This document shows positions 9,758 through 19,199 of a stretch of DNA of 53,896 nt, one piece after another (the stretch's first letter is position 1; every line of letters begins with the position of its first letter). The position numbers and the translations under genes are program-made. Under the pieces are notes generated by a model. The model saw nothing but the letters and a program-made list of their open reading frames with translations. It did no database searches and was not told where the DNA came from. Location of the stretch: positions 1 through 53,896 of the forward strand of contig CALMJT010000120.1 in NCBI GenBank assembly GCA_937864365.1. The letters are read 5' to 3'. This stretch comes from an uncultured Alteromonadales bacterium. Lineage in GTDB: Bacteria; Pseudomonadota; Gammaproteobacteria; Pseudomonadales; Cellvibrionaceae.

Positions 9758-10576
9758 TTAATCTGCCTTGCAACTACAGGTAAAAAGCTGGCGATCTTCT
9801 AAACGAATCATGGTGAGATGCTCGCCCCACACGCAACCCGTGTCTAAACCGATCACCTTGTCACTTCCCGTTTCTCCTTTTAGAGCGGCCCAATGGCCAA
9901 ACAATAATGGAAATGAAGTTGGCTGCTCTAAAAAGTGTTTAAACCAAGGATCAAAACCCTCTGGGGCATCTTCGGGCTCGCCTTTGTTGGAAAACTGCAA
10001 CTTACCTTTGGCGTTACAAAAACGCATGCGCGTAAAGTAATTGGCTATGGTTCTCAGGCGAGTATAACCGCCGAGTTCTTCGCTCCAACTTGCAGGACTA
10101 TTACCGTATATGTTGGCAAGATATTCGATTATTGCCACGTCGTTTTGCAACACTTGTTCGACTTCTCGGCTGTAGCTTAAAGCCTGCTGTATCGTCCACC
10201 GCGGATGAACTCCGGCATGAACCATTGCGATACCATGCTCCTCGTTCCAATAAAACAACGGCAAATTCCGCAGCCAACGAATTAATTGCGGAGCATCGGG
10301 AGCTGCGACGATTTCGTCCAGAGTATCACCCCGCGATGGCTCGCGTTGTTGATAGTAGATCGCCAATAGATGAAGGTCGTGATTGCCAAGTACTGCCGTC
10401 ACTGAGTGACGACGCTCGTACAAGAAACGCAGTGTCTCTAACGACTGGGGGCCACGATTAACGAGATCACCAACCAGCCACAACTGGTCTGATTCTACCG
10501 AAAAGTTAACCTGCTCAAGCAAGCAAATTAAAGGATCAAGGCAACCTTGGAGGTCGCCGACAACATAGGTGGGCAT
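9758..10576 (-). CDS. apaH: bis(5'-nucleosyl)-tetraphosphatase, symmetrical
   Basis: This 272-residue cytoplasmic metallophosphoesterase hydrolyses Ap4A to two ADP; ApaH can also remove Np4 RNA caps. The metal-binding motifs are all visible: GDLQGC (residues 7-12), GDLVNRGP (36-43), GNHD (66-69) and VHAGVHP (about 121). Length matches E. coli ApaH (about 280). It is the last gene of the lptD-surA-pdxA-rsmA-apaG-apaH cluster, 42 bp after apaG. Confidence 0.95.
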   Translation of the reverse strand: MPTYVVGDLQGCLDPLICLLEQVNFSVESDQLWLVGDLVNRGPQSLETLRFLYERRHSVTAVLGNHDLHLLAIYYQQREPSRGDTLDEIVAAPDAPQLIRWLRNLPLFYWNEEHGIAMVHAGVHPRWTIQQALSYSREVEQVLQNDVAIIEYLANIYGNSPASWSEELGGYTRLRTIANYFTRMRFCNAKGKLQFSNKGEPEDAPEGFDPWFKHFLEQPTSFPLLFGHWAALKGETGSDKVIGLDTGCVWGEHLTMIRLEDRQLFTCSCKAD

Positions 10577-10618
10577 CTTGCGAATATTATCTTATAAAAA
10601 TATGAGAGTTCTTAAAAC

Positions 10619-10993
10619 TCAGTGTAGCGCGTATGGTGGAACAAGTGCGAAAGTAGGCACGGGAGCATCAAAAATATCACCGTTATCGGTGCGCATTTGA
10701 TAGCTACCTTCCATAGTGCCGAATTCGGTTTCAAGTACAACACCACTGGTGTAGGTGTACTCCTCGCCAGGGTTCAAGTGCGGCTGCTCACCAACAACAC
10801 CGTCGCCACGAACTTCCTGCGTCACGTTATCGCCGTTGGTAATCAACCAGTGGCGGCTGATTAACTGCGCCGCAGTGTGGCTTTGATTACGAATGGTGAT
10901 CGTATAGGCGTACACAAACCGCTGATCACCGGGATCAGACTGCTCTGCGATGTAGTGGGTTTTTACGCGAACCTCAATGGGTACATCTGTCAT
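10619..10993 (-). CDS. apaG: ApaG (DUF525) protein
   Basis: This 124-residue single-domain immunoglobulin-like protein of the ApaG/CorD family is recognisable from IEVRVKTHYIAEQSDP, YAYTITIRNQS, RHWLITNGD, EVRGDGVVGEQP and the TSGVVLET stretch. Function is unsettled; mutants elsewhere affect cobalt resistance. I prefer the ATG at 10993 because it aligns with family starts; a TTG at 11014 would add seven residues. Neither has a strong ribosome-binding site. The gene lies between rsmA and apaH. Confidence 0.92.
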   Translation of the reverse strand: MTDVPIEVRVKTHYIAEQSDPGDQRFVYAYTITIRNQSHTAAQLISRHWLITNGDNVTQEVRGDGVVGEQPHLNPGEEYTYTSGVVLETEFGTMEGSYQMRTDNGDIFDAPVPTFALVPPYALH

Positions 10994-11134
10994 TTGATTT
11001 GATGTCTCTAACAAGAAACCATGATCTAAAAATAATTCGGCTAGATATCGCCACGTTTGTAATCACTTACCAAGTGCAGCAAAGAATTAGCCAGTTTAAC
11101 GTATTATAAATGCCAATAATCTGTATAGATTGGT

Positions 11135-11935
11135 TCAATGCTCATTCACATAACAAGCATTGGCAATACTCACAAAATCGGCGACCGTCAGAGATTCAGG
11201 TCGAGCATTAGGATCAATCCCTAATGCTTCGAGCTGTGCACCATCACACCATTGCTTAAGCGCGTTACGTAAAGTCTTTCGGCGCTGCTGAAATGCGCTG
11301 TTGACAACTTTTTCGAGCACACTCACATCGGATGCGACAACCGGGAAATCAGAGTAAGGCTCTAACCTCACCACTGCCGATTCTACCTTAGGTCTTGGTA
11401 CAAAGCACTCGGGCGGTACCAAAAACAGAGATTGTACGTTGCAAAAGTATTGAGTCATCACACTCAGCTTGCCGTACGCTTTACTACCAGGGTCTGCCGC
11501 CATACGCTCTACCACTTCTTTTTGCAGCATGAAGTGCATGTCTTTTACCAAAGAGCCTAAACGCAACAAATAAAAAATCAGTGGCGTGGATATATTGTAA
11601 GGTAAATTGCCAACAATTCTTAATGGCTCAGCTGCACTTGCCAGAGACAAAAAATCGAATTTAAGCGCATCGGCTTGATGCAGTTTAAATTCTGGATATT
11701 TGGCAAAACTCGCCAATAAAAAAGGCACTAGATCCCGATCTAATTCCACCACATTTAACTTAGGGCATCGCGCCAGCAGCAACTCGGTGATCGCACCCTT
11801 ACCTGGGCCAATCTCGACGATGTTATCACCCGGAGTTGGCGCAACACTGTTAACAATCCTAGAAATAATACCGAGATCGTGAAGGAAGTTTTGCCCAAAT
11901 CGCTTACGGGCTGTGTGATGAAACGGAGAAGTCAC
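11135..11935 (-). CDS. rsmA: 16S rRNA dimethyladenosine transferase
   Basis: This 266-residue SAM-dependent enzyme dimethylates A1518 and A1519 of 16S rRNA during late 30S maturation (kasugamycin sensitivity when lost). It shows KRFGQNFLHD at the N-terminus, SAM motif I VEIGPGKGAIT (about 41-51) and catalytic NLPYNIST (about 109). The C-terminal helical domain has FQQRRKTLRNALK. The start codon is GTG. It sits between pdxA (50 bp) and apaG. Confidence 0.96.
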   Translation of the reverse strand: MTSPFHHTARKRFGQNFLHDLGIISRIVNSVAPTPGDNIVEIGPGKGAITELLLARCPKLNVVELDRDLVPFLLASFAKYPEFKLHQADALKFDFLSLASAAEPLRIVGNLPYNISTPLIFYLLRLGSLVKDMHFMLQKEVVERMAADPGSKAYGKLSVMTQYFCNVQSLFLVPPECFVPRPKVESAVVRLEPYSDFPVVASDVSVLEKVVNSAFQQRRKTLRNALKQWCDGAQLEALGIDPNARPESLTVADFVSIANACYVNEH

Positions 11936-11985
11936 TAACGAATATTTCCAAACTAAAAAGTTATAATGATAAATCTATGACGAGA

Positions 11986-12987
11986 TCAACGTTGAGCTGT
12001 TGCCATCTCGATGGCGGTATCCAAAGCGTAGGCCAGACTTTCATAACTGGCAGTGCCTCGACCGGCCAAATCTAGCGCTGTGCCGTGATCCACCGAAGTG
12101 CGAATAAACGGCAGACCCAAGGTAATATTAACGGCACGGTGAAAGCCTTTGTATTTTAAAACCGGCAAACCCTGATCGTGATACATCGCAACAATGGTGT
12201 CGCAATCTTGCATATGACGAGGTGTAAAAACCGTATCGGCGGGATATGGTCCGTCTAAATTCAAACCTTTAAGTTTTAGGGTTTCGAGCACAGGAATAAT
12301 CACGTCGATTTCTTCGCGACCCATGTGCCCACTTTCACCGGCGTGCGGATTTAATCCACACACTTTGATTTTAGGACTTTCAAGGCCAAATTTTTCGCGT
12401 AATTCTCTGTGGGTAATCTCAAGAATTTCGGTTAACAATGATGCAGTAATCGCCTGCGGGACCTTCGCCAGAGGCAAATGCGTAGTAACCAAGGCAACGC
12501 GCAAGCCTTCGGTGGCAAGCATCATAACAACACGCTCTACACCCGCCTGTTCGGCAAAAAATTCGGTGTGACCACTAAAAGGAACACCCGCATCGTTGAT
12601 AACGCTCTTACTCACAGGCCCGGTCACAATGGCCTGCCATCGGTTGGTTAAACAACCCTGGCTTGCAACCTTGAGCGTCTCTAAAACATAGCCACCGTTG
12701 TTGGGATTTAAGACACCGGGTTTTACAGTGTCGTTAAGAACCACCGGCGACACCAACAAGTTCTTTGCCGGTAACAGACCTTCGTTTCGATGTCGATCAT
12801 CATCGAATTCGACTAGGTTCAATTCCAAGCCTAATAAACGAGCTCGATCCATTAATAATTGCGGATCGGCAATGGCGACAACCTTGGCATTAAGCTGGTT
12901 TTGGGCGAGTTGTACCAGAATTTCTGGGCCAATACCGGCGGGCTCACCCGGAGTCACAGCAATGGTTGGAGGTGTTGATACAGACAA
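11986..12987 (-). CDS. pdxA: 4-hydroxythreonine-4-phosphate dehydrogenase
   Basis: This 333-residue metal-dependent dehydrogenase acts in the DXP-dependent pyridoxal phosphate pathway. It oxidises 4-phosphohydroxy-L-threonine, and PdxJ then condenses the product. Landmarks are VTPGEPAGIGPE (residues 12-23), the VTGPVSK motif, the metal His in SGHTEFFAEQ and in AMYHDQGLPVLKYKGF, and TSVDHGTALDLAGRG at the end. The start appears to be TTG at 12987, because no ATG lies between it and the conserved motif. It is in the lptD-surA-pdxA-rsmA cluster. Confidence 0.95.
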   Translation of the reverse strand: MSVSTPPTIAVTPGEPAGIGPEILVQLAQNQLNAKVVAIADPQLLMDRARLLGLELNLVEFDDDRHRNEGLLPAKNLLVSPVVLNDTVKPGVLNPNNGGYVLETLKVASQGCLTNRWQAIVTGPVSKSVINDAGVPFSGHTEFFAEQAGVERVVMMLATEGLRVALVTTHLPLAKVPQAITASLLTEILEITHRELREKFGLESPKIKVCGLNPHAGESGHMGREEIDVIIPVLETLKLKGLNLDGPYPADTVFTPRHMQDCDTIVAMYHDQGLPVLKYKGFHRAVNITLGLPFIRTSVDHGTALDLAGRGTASYESLAYALDTAIEMATAQR

Positions 12988-13025
12988 AGCAGTGACTCGG
13001 GTAAAGTGAATAGAGTTGTTAGAAA

Positions 13026-14360
13026 TTACTCGCCTAAACGAGTTTCAACGTACGCTTGACCACGCAATTCTTGCAACCAAATTTCAAGCTCTTCGTTAAA
13101 ACGACGGCTGCGCAATAAATTTTCGGCGCGATTGCGAACAACGGTCTCAGTCATGTTTTCGTCGCGGCGATCATCAATTTTAAGAATGTGCCAGCCAAAT
13201 TGGCTTCGAAACGGCAAACTGATTTCACCTACCGGAGTTTGATTCATCATCTGCTCAAACTCTGGAACAAACTTACCCGGTAAAGACCAACCCAAATCAC
13301 CCCCAGATAACATGGAACCAATATCTTCGGAGTGAATTTTAGCCAAAGCCTCAAAATCGGCTTCGCCTTTCATGATCTGCTCACGATAAGTCAGCAACAG
13401 CTCGTAGGCTTCTTCATCGGTAAGAATCTCAGACGGCTTTAACAGAATATGACGAACATGCGCTTGTTCAATAACGGTTTCTTCGGCACCTTTGCGATCG
13501 TATATTTTAAGGATATGAAAACCTGCACCAGACTTAAACGGCTTGCTGATTTCACCAACCTTCATACTATTGAGATGCTCCGAAAAGACCTCTGGTAGTT
13601 CGATACCTTTACGCCAGCCCAAATCGCCACCATTCAATGCATTTTGGCCACCTGAATGCGCCACGGCTAGGTTTTTAAAATCCGCGCCCAGCGACAACTG
13701 TTCATAGAGTTTTTCGGCAATGGCTTGGGTTTTGGCGACGTCATCACCGCGACCAGCGTCACTGAACGGCACTAGAATATGGCCTAATTGGTACTCTGGA
13801 GATAACCAGAATTTACCTTCTTCTGAATTCAAGAAGTTATCGATTTCTTGTTCGGTAATCTGAATTCGATAGTTAACACGCGCCTGCTGAACACGTTGAA
13901 TCATGATTTCATCGTGCAGCTGCTGGCGCATAGCGGCGGGAGAAACACCATCGTTAGCAAGTTTATTGAAAAACTGCTCGCGAGTAAGATTATTAGTACT
14001 GTGTAGGCGCGTCAGGGTTTTTTCGATTTCGTCATCGCCAATTTCGATGCCCATGCGATAACCCATAGCCAACTGCAAACGCTTCACAACCAAGTGTTCA
14101 AGCACCTGATCTTGCAGTACTTCATCGGGCGGCAACTGACCGCGAGCTTGCAATTGCTCTTTGACTTGATTCAACTGGTTTTGAAGCTCGCTCTCCATAA
14201 CCACGTCTTCATCCACAACGGCGACAACGCGATCGAGACCTTCGGTTTTTGCGGTTGCAAGATCAGCGCACAAGCACAGGCTCGCCATTGCCAAGAATTT
14301 GCGTAGATTGTATTTCACCGGCCAAGCCATTGGATTGAGTGAGAAAAGAGTCTGAGTCAT
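13026..14360 (-). CDS. surA: periplasmic chaperone/peptidyl-prolyl isomerase SurA
   Basis: SurA escorts unfolded outer-membrane proteins, notably LptD, across the periplasm. Visible parts in order: a Sec signal peptide (basic KYNLRK, hydrophobic FLAMASLCLC, cleavage near ATA-K), a SurA N-domain (LDRVVAVVDEDVVMESEL), and two PpiC parvulin domains (around YQLGHILVPF and AHVRHILLKP). A C-terminal helix follows. The exact start is uncertain: TTG 14375, ATG 14360 and ATG 14330 are all in frame, and the last gives the most typical signal peptide. It lies 105 bp downstream of lptD. Confidence 0.93.
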   Translation of the reverse strand: MTQTLFSLNPMAWPVKYNLRKFLAMASLCLCADLATAKTEGLDRVVAVVDEDVVMESELQNQLNQVKEQLQARGQLPPDEVLQDQVLEHLVVKRLQLAMGYRMGIEIGDDEIEKTLTRLHSTNNLTREQFFNKLANDGVSPAAMRQQLHDEIMIQRVQQARVNYRIQITEQEIDNFLNSEEGKFWLSPEYQLGHILVPFSDAGRGDDVAKTQAIAEKLYEQLSLGADFKNLAVAHSGGQNALNGGDLGWRKGIELPEVFSEHLNSMKVGEISKPFKSGAGFHILKIYDRKGAEETVIEQAHVRHILLKPSEILTDEEAYELLLTYREQIMKGEADFEALAKIHSEDIGSMLSGGDLGWSLPGKFVPEFEQMMNQTPVGEISLPFRSQFGWHILKIDDRRDENMTETVVRNRAENLLRSRRFNEELEIWLQELRGQAYVETRLGE

Positions 14361-14465
14361 TCGGTTTTTCTTCAATTTGAATCTACCTAACTTTATGATT
14401 TTGGCGTCAAAGCAAGCGCCGAATTTTTGTACATCTATTGAGTTTTTTCAACGTTTAAAACTCAA

Positions 14466-17138
14466 TTAGGGCGTTGGCGCGATTCTCAACTCCCGAGTTG
14501 AATATCCGGGAATCGCCTCAGACAGAAGTTTGGCAAATTTACCCTGACCACTGCCTAAACCTTTGAACTGAATATCAAAGAAGACACCGCTTTTGAAATC
14601 TAAGTCTTCTTCGTCGATTACTTCAGCCAAGTCACTGTCGATCCAACGGCGCCAAATAAATCGTGCTCGATAACAGCAACTGTTGTATTCGAAGCCGCCA
14701 AAAGTGTCCAGTTCCCGATCAAAGGTGAAATCGTGCAGATTTCGGAAAATCACACTGACTTTTTTATTGACAGGCAAAACCACAGATAGATCACTCTGAC
14801 GAGTACTGGTCTCAACGGTTCTACCATCGGCCTCGATGCGATCGTTGCGTCTGTTGAAGTTAAAGCCGACGTTAATCAATCGATAATCGTCATCTAGGTA
14901 ACGAAGACTGGTGCGACCCTCACTCATTAATTGCTCTTCTTCATCGTAAATAATGTCGGAAGACCAAGTAAGAACGTTTGAAAGCGCTGCGCTAAATTCA
15001 CCGGCGATTTCGGAGTTAGGAGTGATCTCTTCTCGGCTGGAGCTCAAAAATACACGTCGATCTTCGAAGTAAAAAATCTGCCCGACGCTCGCTCTAAAGA
15101 CTTCTTGACCGCTGTCGTTGTTGATAAAACGTGTGGTTAAACCCACGCTTAAGCGATGATCGTCATCGATGCGATCGCCGCCGGAAAATCTAGAAGTACG
15201 AAATAACTGGTTGTAATCGAAGCTTAAGTCGGCCGAATCAAAATCGACGTTTTGGTTATCGTCGGTAAGTCGCAACAATTCGCTTTGATCGGCGAAATCA
15301 CTGTAAAAGTAAAACAGTCTCGGCTCGAAAGTTTGCAAATAACCTTCGCCAGCCAAACGGCCTTCGCGCTCGAAGAACAACCCGGTATCTAAACTGCCCT
15401 GCAACACCGTGTAGTCTTGGGAGGTATCCACACCGTCAGAAAGATTATCGCCGTTGAGATCAAAGCGAGTGTGTTTTAAATGAACACCCGGCGTGAAAAA
15501 GCCGTATTGCGCCTGATTTCTCCAGAGGAAATCGTATTCGGCACGGGCACGATCACCCACAATGATATTTCTGTCTCTAAAATCGAACTCATCGCTGTGC
15601 TCAAAACTAACCACCTCGTGTTTAGCGTTGAGAGAGAAATCACCCCACTCGTAATTACCGTCTACGTTGATGCGCGGCAGCTCTTGGTAGGGTTCAAAAA
15701 TATCAAAAACCAGCGTCTGGTAACTGGTGGCAGCAAGTTTAAAGTTCCAATTATTAGTGCGATAACCGACGGTACCGTTGCGCAGTAAGTGCGTTTCAGA
15801 ACTGACATCAATGGCGGTGTTGTTCAGGTCGCGAAAATAGTTCTGATCACTGACACGGGTGAAATCGATAGAGCTGTACCAGCTCACCGGAGCACCAGCG
15901 GAGGCGCCACCTTTCTGATACAAACCAACCAACCAGCGATCGCGGTTGATAAATGGGTTGTCTTCGCCCGGCTCAATGATGCCTGCCTCTACCAATGAGT
16001 CGGTATCACGACCGTCAACACCGGGATCATCTTCGAGATAGGCCAAGTCCAATTCCGATTCAAACTGTTTAGACAAATGACGAAATTGCGTCTCTAAAAT
16101 AGGACCGCGATCATTAATAACACGTGGGTTAACAATCAAATCGTAATTGGGCGCAAGGTTAAAATAATACGGCAGACTTACGTCTAAACCGCCGTTATCA
16201 CTGAAGCCAACGGTTGGAAATAAAAAGCCCGACAGACGTTCGTTGCTGGTCGGAAAGGTCATGAACGGCAGATAAAAAACCGGCACGCCTTTGAATTTAA
16301 ACACGGGATTTTTAGCAACACCCCAAAGCTGACCTTCACGAATATCCACCGATTCTGATTCAATCTGCCAATCCGGCGTTTGCCCCGGCGGACAGGCGGT
16401 AATGGTGGTTTCGTTAAGATGCAGACTGTTGTTGGCGTGACGTTTCAAACGCACAGCATCGGCGCGCATTTGATTGGCATACAGCAGTAAATTAACTTCG
16501 TTAAATTCGGCCGTATTATTTTGATTATTAATCTCGCCCTTGTCGGCAATGATTCTAAGTTCCGGTTCGCGATACACCACGCCACCTTCGGCTTCTGCCT
16601 GACCTGTGGTCTGATCAATTACCACACGATCGGCTTCGATAGAGCGTCGACCTTGAATTGCTTTTACGCCACCTTCCAACAGGTAAGTGGTGCCATTGAT
16701 CAGCTCGGTGCGATCTGCGATGGCTTCAAGCGGCGGATTGTCATCGGCAGTGGCTTGCAACAATTCTTCTGGTGCGAAGTAATGGCCCGCACATACGTCG
16801 GTGCGCAATAGCGAGTCTATTTGCTGTTGCGTCATGTCTTCGCGCAGCACCCAATCGACAAATTGCGGCGCTACGTTACTTAAATCGGTGCGCGAATTTA
16901 GCAGTTCACCACCGCCATTATCGTCTCCAGATTGCGCGTATACGCTTGAGCTTGCGCCTATAACGCAGGAGAAAAGACTTGCACCCAGTGATAATGTCTG
17001 GATTAATTTCGACAAAGACTTGCGAGCAAAACGCTGTTTGCCTACAGAAACCGACGCACCAATCAACGTTGATACTCGAACAGGTTTATGACTTGAGCGA
17101 TGAGGACGAGACAATCCGGTTGGTAAACTTGACAGCAT
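14466..17138 (-). CDS. lptD: LPS-assembly outer-membrane protein LptD
   Basis: LptD inserts lipopolysaccharide into the outer-membrane surface leaflet with LptE. After a signal peptide ending near SVYAQ comes the periplasmic N-domain (TYLLEGGVKAIQGRRSIEADRV). A large C-terminal beta-barrel has many aromatic strands and ends in a typical TRELRIAPTP tail. The four cysteines needed for inter-domain disulphides are present: one in TDVCAGHY, one in TACPPG, and the CC pair in NSCCYRA. The frame is open up to 17351, but the first 71 residues do not look like LptD. I chose ATG 17138 so that a signal peptide follows, although its ribosome-binding site is weak. First gene of the block. Confidence 0.93.
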   Translation of the reverse strand: MLSSLPTGLSRPHRSSHKPVRVSTLIGASVSVGKQRFARKSLSKLIQTLSLGASLFSCVIGASSSVYAQSGDDNGGGELLNSRTDLSNVAPQFVDWVLREDMTQQQIDSLLRTDVCAGHYFAPEELLQATADDNPPLEAIADRTELINGTTYLLEGGVKAIQGRRSIEADRVVIDQTTGQAEAEGGVVYREPELRIIADKGEINNQNNTAEFNEVNLLLYANQMRADAVRLKRHANNSLHLNETTITACPPGQTPDWQIESESVDIREGQLWGVAKNPVFKFKGVPVFYLPFMTFPTSNERLSGFLFPTVGFSDNGGLDVSLPYYFNLAPNYDLIVNPRVINDRGPILETQFRHLSKQFESELDLAYLEDDPGVDGRDTDSLVEAGIIEPGEDNPFINRDRWLVGLYQKGGASAGAPVSWYSSIDFTRVSDQNYFRDLNNTAIDVSSETHLLRNGTVGYRTNNWNFKLAATSYQTLVFDIFEPYQELPRINVDGNYEWGDFSLNAKHEVVSFEHSDEFDFRDRNIIVGDRARAEYDFLWRNQAQYGFFTPGVHLKHTRFDLNGDNLSDGVDTSQDYTVLQGSLDTGLFFEREGRLAGEGYLQTFEPRLFYFYSDFADQSELLRLTDDNQNVDFDSADLSFDYNQLFRTSRFSGGDRIDDDHRLSVGLTTRFINNDSGQEVFRASVGQIFYFEDRRVFLSSSREEITPNSEIAGEFSAALSNVLTWSSDIIYDEEEQLMSEGRTSLRYLDDDYRLINVGFNFNRRNDRIEADGRTVETSTRQSDLSVVLPVNKKVSVIFRNLHDFTFDRELDTFGGFEYNSCCYRARFIWRRWIDSDLAEVIDEEDLDFKSGVFFDIQFKGLGSGQGKFAKLLSEAIPGYSTRELRIAPTP

Positions 17139-17395
17139 GTGTGGGCAGCATGATTCGGTTAACAGTGGATGCGAGATTCTACGCGAAAGCCACCGGTCAA
17201 AGAAGTCATGGTGGCAATAAAACTCCAGCATCACAAATAGACAACCAACTTGATGCTGACTAATTTCATTGTTGAAAAGACCCTCGACAGAAACCGACAC
17301 CAAGAACTCAAACTGAAAAATCAAAGCAGAATATCGAGCCGCGTTGCTCAATAAACATTGATCTGATTACCCAATATTAAAGTAAGCACATAATA

Positions 17396-18484
17396 ATGAC
17401 TGAACCCTTACCTGAAACCGGCGCCGAATTCGAACATTGGATTAAACAACAACTGGTAAACTTGTCGTTTGCATCGCTCTCAAATGAGCAAATCAACCAT
17501 GCATTTTTATCAACACTTACCGGTGACGCCGGTTTTAGGCGTTACTTTCGTGTGAACTTCCCCAATTCTCCAATCACCCTAATCGCGGCCGCCTGTCCCG
17601 CAACTACGGTCAATACCACTCTGTTTCATGAACTTTCCGAAAGCTTAAACGGTAGCGGTGTTAGCGCACCGCAAGTGATCGCCATTAAAGAAGGTAAAGG
17701 CTGGTTATTGCTCGAAGATTTTGGCGACGACCTTTTACTGGCGGCGCTGAGCGAAGATGCCTTGAACGCGCAAATGCTCTACGCAGAAGCGGCCATGACT
17801 CTGGTCTCACTGCAACTGAATCACGATTACGATTTGGATATTGAGTCTTACAGCCCGCATAAACTCCAAGCCGAAATGGCGCTGTTTGAGACTTGGTTTG
17901 TTGAACAGCAATTAGGCCTGTCTTTCAACGGCGAGCAAAAGCAGATACTAAAACAAAGCTTCGACACACTTATCCACAACGCTCTTGTGCAACCACAGGT
18001 TTTGGTACACCGCGATTACCACAGTCGCAACCTTATCGTGCGCGACGGATTACCGTTGGGAGTTATTGACTTTCAAGACGCCGTTTGGGGGCCAATTACC
18101 TACGATCTCGTCAGCCTATTTAAAGATTGCTACGTACGCTGGCAGCCGGAGCAGATAAAACGCTGGGCCTTGAATTATCGTGAACTCGCCACCGACGCCG
18201 GATTACTGGCCGATGTCGATGAAACGACATTTATGCGCTGGTTCGACCTCATGGGCCTGCAACGTCATATTAAAGTATTGGGTATCTTCGCGCGCCTGAA
18301 TTTGCGCGATGCCAAACCCAATTATCTCAATGATTTAACCCGCGTCTTTGCCTACACCCTAGACGCCGCCGAGCACTATTCTGAATTAGCCTCTTTTGCC
18401 GATTTACTGCGTGACGTGGTTTTACCCGCCGTTAAACTTCAACCTTGGTACAACCCAGACAGCGCCAAGCCTTGGCAACTTTAG
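17396..18484 (+). CDS. amgK: N-acetylmuramate/N-acetylglucosamine anomeric kinase
   Basis: This 362-residue aminoglycoside-phosphotransferase-fold kinase resembles Pseudomonas AmgK. AmgK phosphorylates C1 of MurNAc in the recycling route that bypasses fosfomycin-sensitive MurA. Signs are TGDAGFRRYFRV near residue 45, the APH catalytic loop LVHRDYHSRNLIV (about 203) and the Mg-binding VIDFQDAVWGP (about 222). Divergent lptD and downstream murU reproduce the Pseudomonas locus, which supports the function. It is 29 bp before murU. Confidence 0.92.
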   Translation: MTEPLPETGAEFEHWIKQQLVNLSFASLSNEQINHAFLSTLTGDAGFRRYFRVNFPNSPITLIAAACPATTVNTTLFHELSESLNGSGVSAPQVIAIKEGKGWLLLEDFGDDLLLAALSEDALNAQMLYAEAAMTLVSLQLNHDYDLDIESYSPHKLQAEMALFETWFVEQQLGLSFNGEQKQILKQSFDTLIHNALVQPQVLVHRDYHSRNLIVRDGLPLGVIDFQDAVWGPITYDLVSLFKDCYVRWQPEQIKRWALNYRELATDAGLLADVDETTFMRWFDLMGLQRHIKVLGIFARLNLRDAKPNYLNDLTRVFAYTLDAAEHYSELASFADLLRDVVLPAVKLQPWYNPDSAKPWQL

Positions 18485-18513
18485 GCATAACCTTATTTGC
18501 TTAGGATTTTTCT

Positions 18514-19191
18514 GTGAAAGCGATGCTACTGGCGGCGGGTTTTGGCAAGCGTATGCTGCCGTTAACCGCACACACACCCAAACCTTTGTTGGAAGTCGGC
18601 AACGACAGCCTCATTGGCCATCAACTGACGCGTTTAAAACAGGCCGGCATTACCGAGGTTGTTATTAATGTCGCCTACCTTGGCCAGCAAATTATCGACA
18701 AGATCGGTGAAGGCAGTGATCGCGGTTTAACCATTCATTATTCCATCGAAGAAGAGCCGCTAGAAACCGCCGGTGGTATTGATAAAGCCTTGGCGATGTT
18801 GGGCAAAGAACCATTTTTGTTGGTCAACGGCGACATTTGGACCGATGTCGATCTCGCGCAATTTAGTCGGTTACCTTTGCACACCAACCTTGCGCGCTTG
18901 CTGCTGGTGAATAATCCAGAGCACAACCCGAATGGCGACTTTTCCGTTTCCGAATCCGGACAAATTTTACCGAGTAAAACCAAGCAGACCTTCACCTACA
19001 GTGGTGTCGCGCTGATTGATCCAAAACTGATTACCCGCTATCAGCACCGCCGCGAAGCCTATCCGTTGAAAGAAGTTTTTGATGCCGCAATTGCGTTGGG
19101 GAAATTAGGCGCCTCGATTTATAACGGGCTTTGGCTCGACATAGGTACGCCGGAGCGGCTTGAAGCGCTTCGTGAGCTACTGAGCAATTAG
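18514..19191 (+). CDS. murU: N-acetylmuramate alpha-1-phosphate uridylyltransferase
   Basis: This 225-residue nucleotidyltransferase converts MurNAc-1-phosphate and UTP to UDP-MurNAc, the step after AmgK. It starts with the GT-A signature KAMLLAAGFGKRMLPLT (GxGxR-type, residues 2-18), followed by PKPLLEVG and the metal-binding VNGDIWTDVD (about residue 106). The C-terminus GLWLDIGTPERL is typical. The start codon is GTG. It converges on the DUF3530 gene with only 8 bp between stops. Confidence 0.93.
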   Translation: MKAMLLAAGFGKRMLPLTAHTPKPLLEVGNDSLIGHQLTRLKQAGITEVVINVAYLGQQIIDKIGEGSDRGLTIHYSIEEEPLETAGGIDKALAMLGKEPFLLVNGDIWTDVDLAQFSRLPLHTNLARLLLVNNPEHNPNGDFSVSESGQILPSKTKQTFTYSGVALIDPKLITRYQHRREAYPLKEVFDAAIALGKLGASIYNGLWLDIGTPERLEALRELLSN

Positions 19192-19199
19192 ATTTCGAA

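Noticed and set aside
17139-17351. 71-residue N-terminal extension of LptD
   Set aside because: Cys/His-rich sequence unlike any LptD start; it would bury the signal peptide, so the start at 17138 is preferred.
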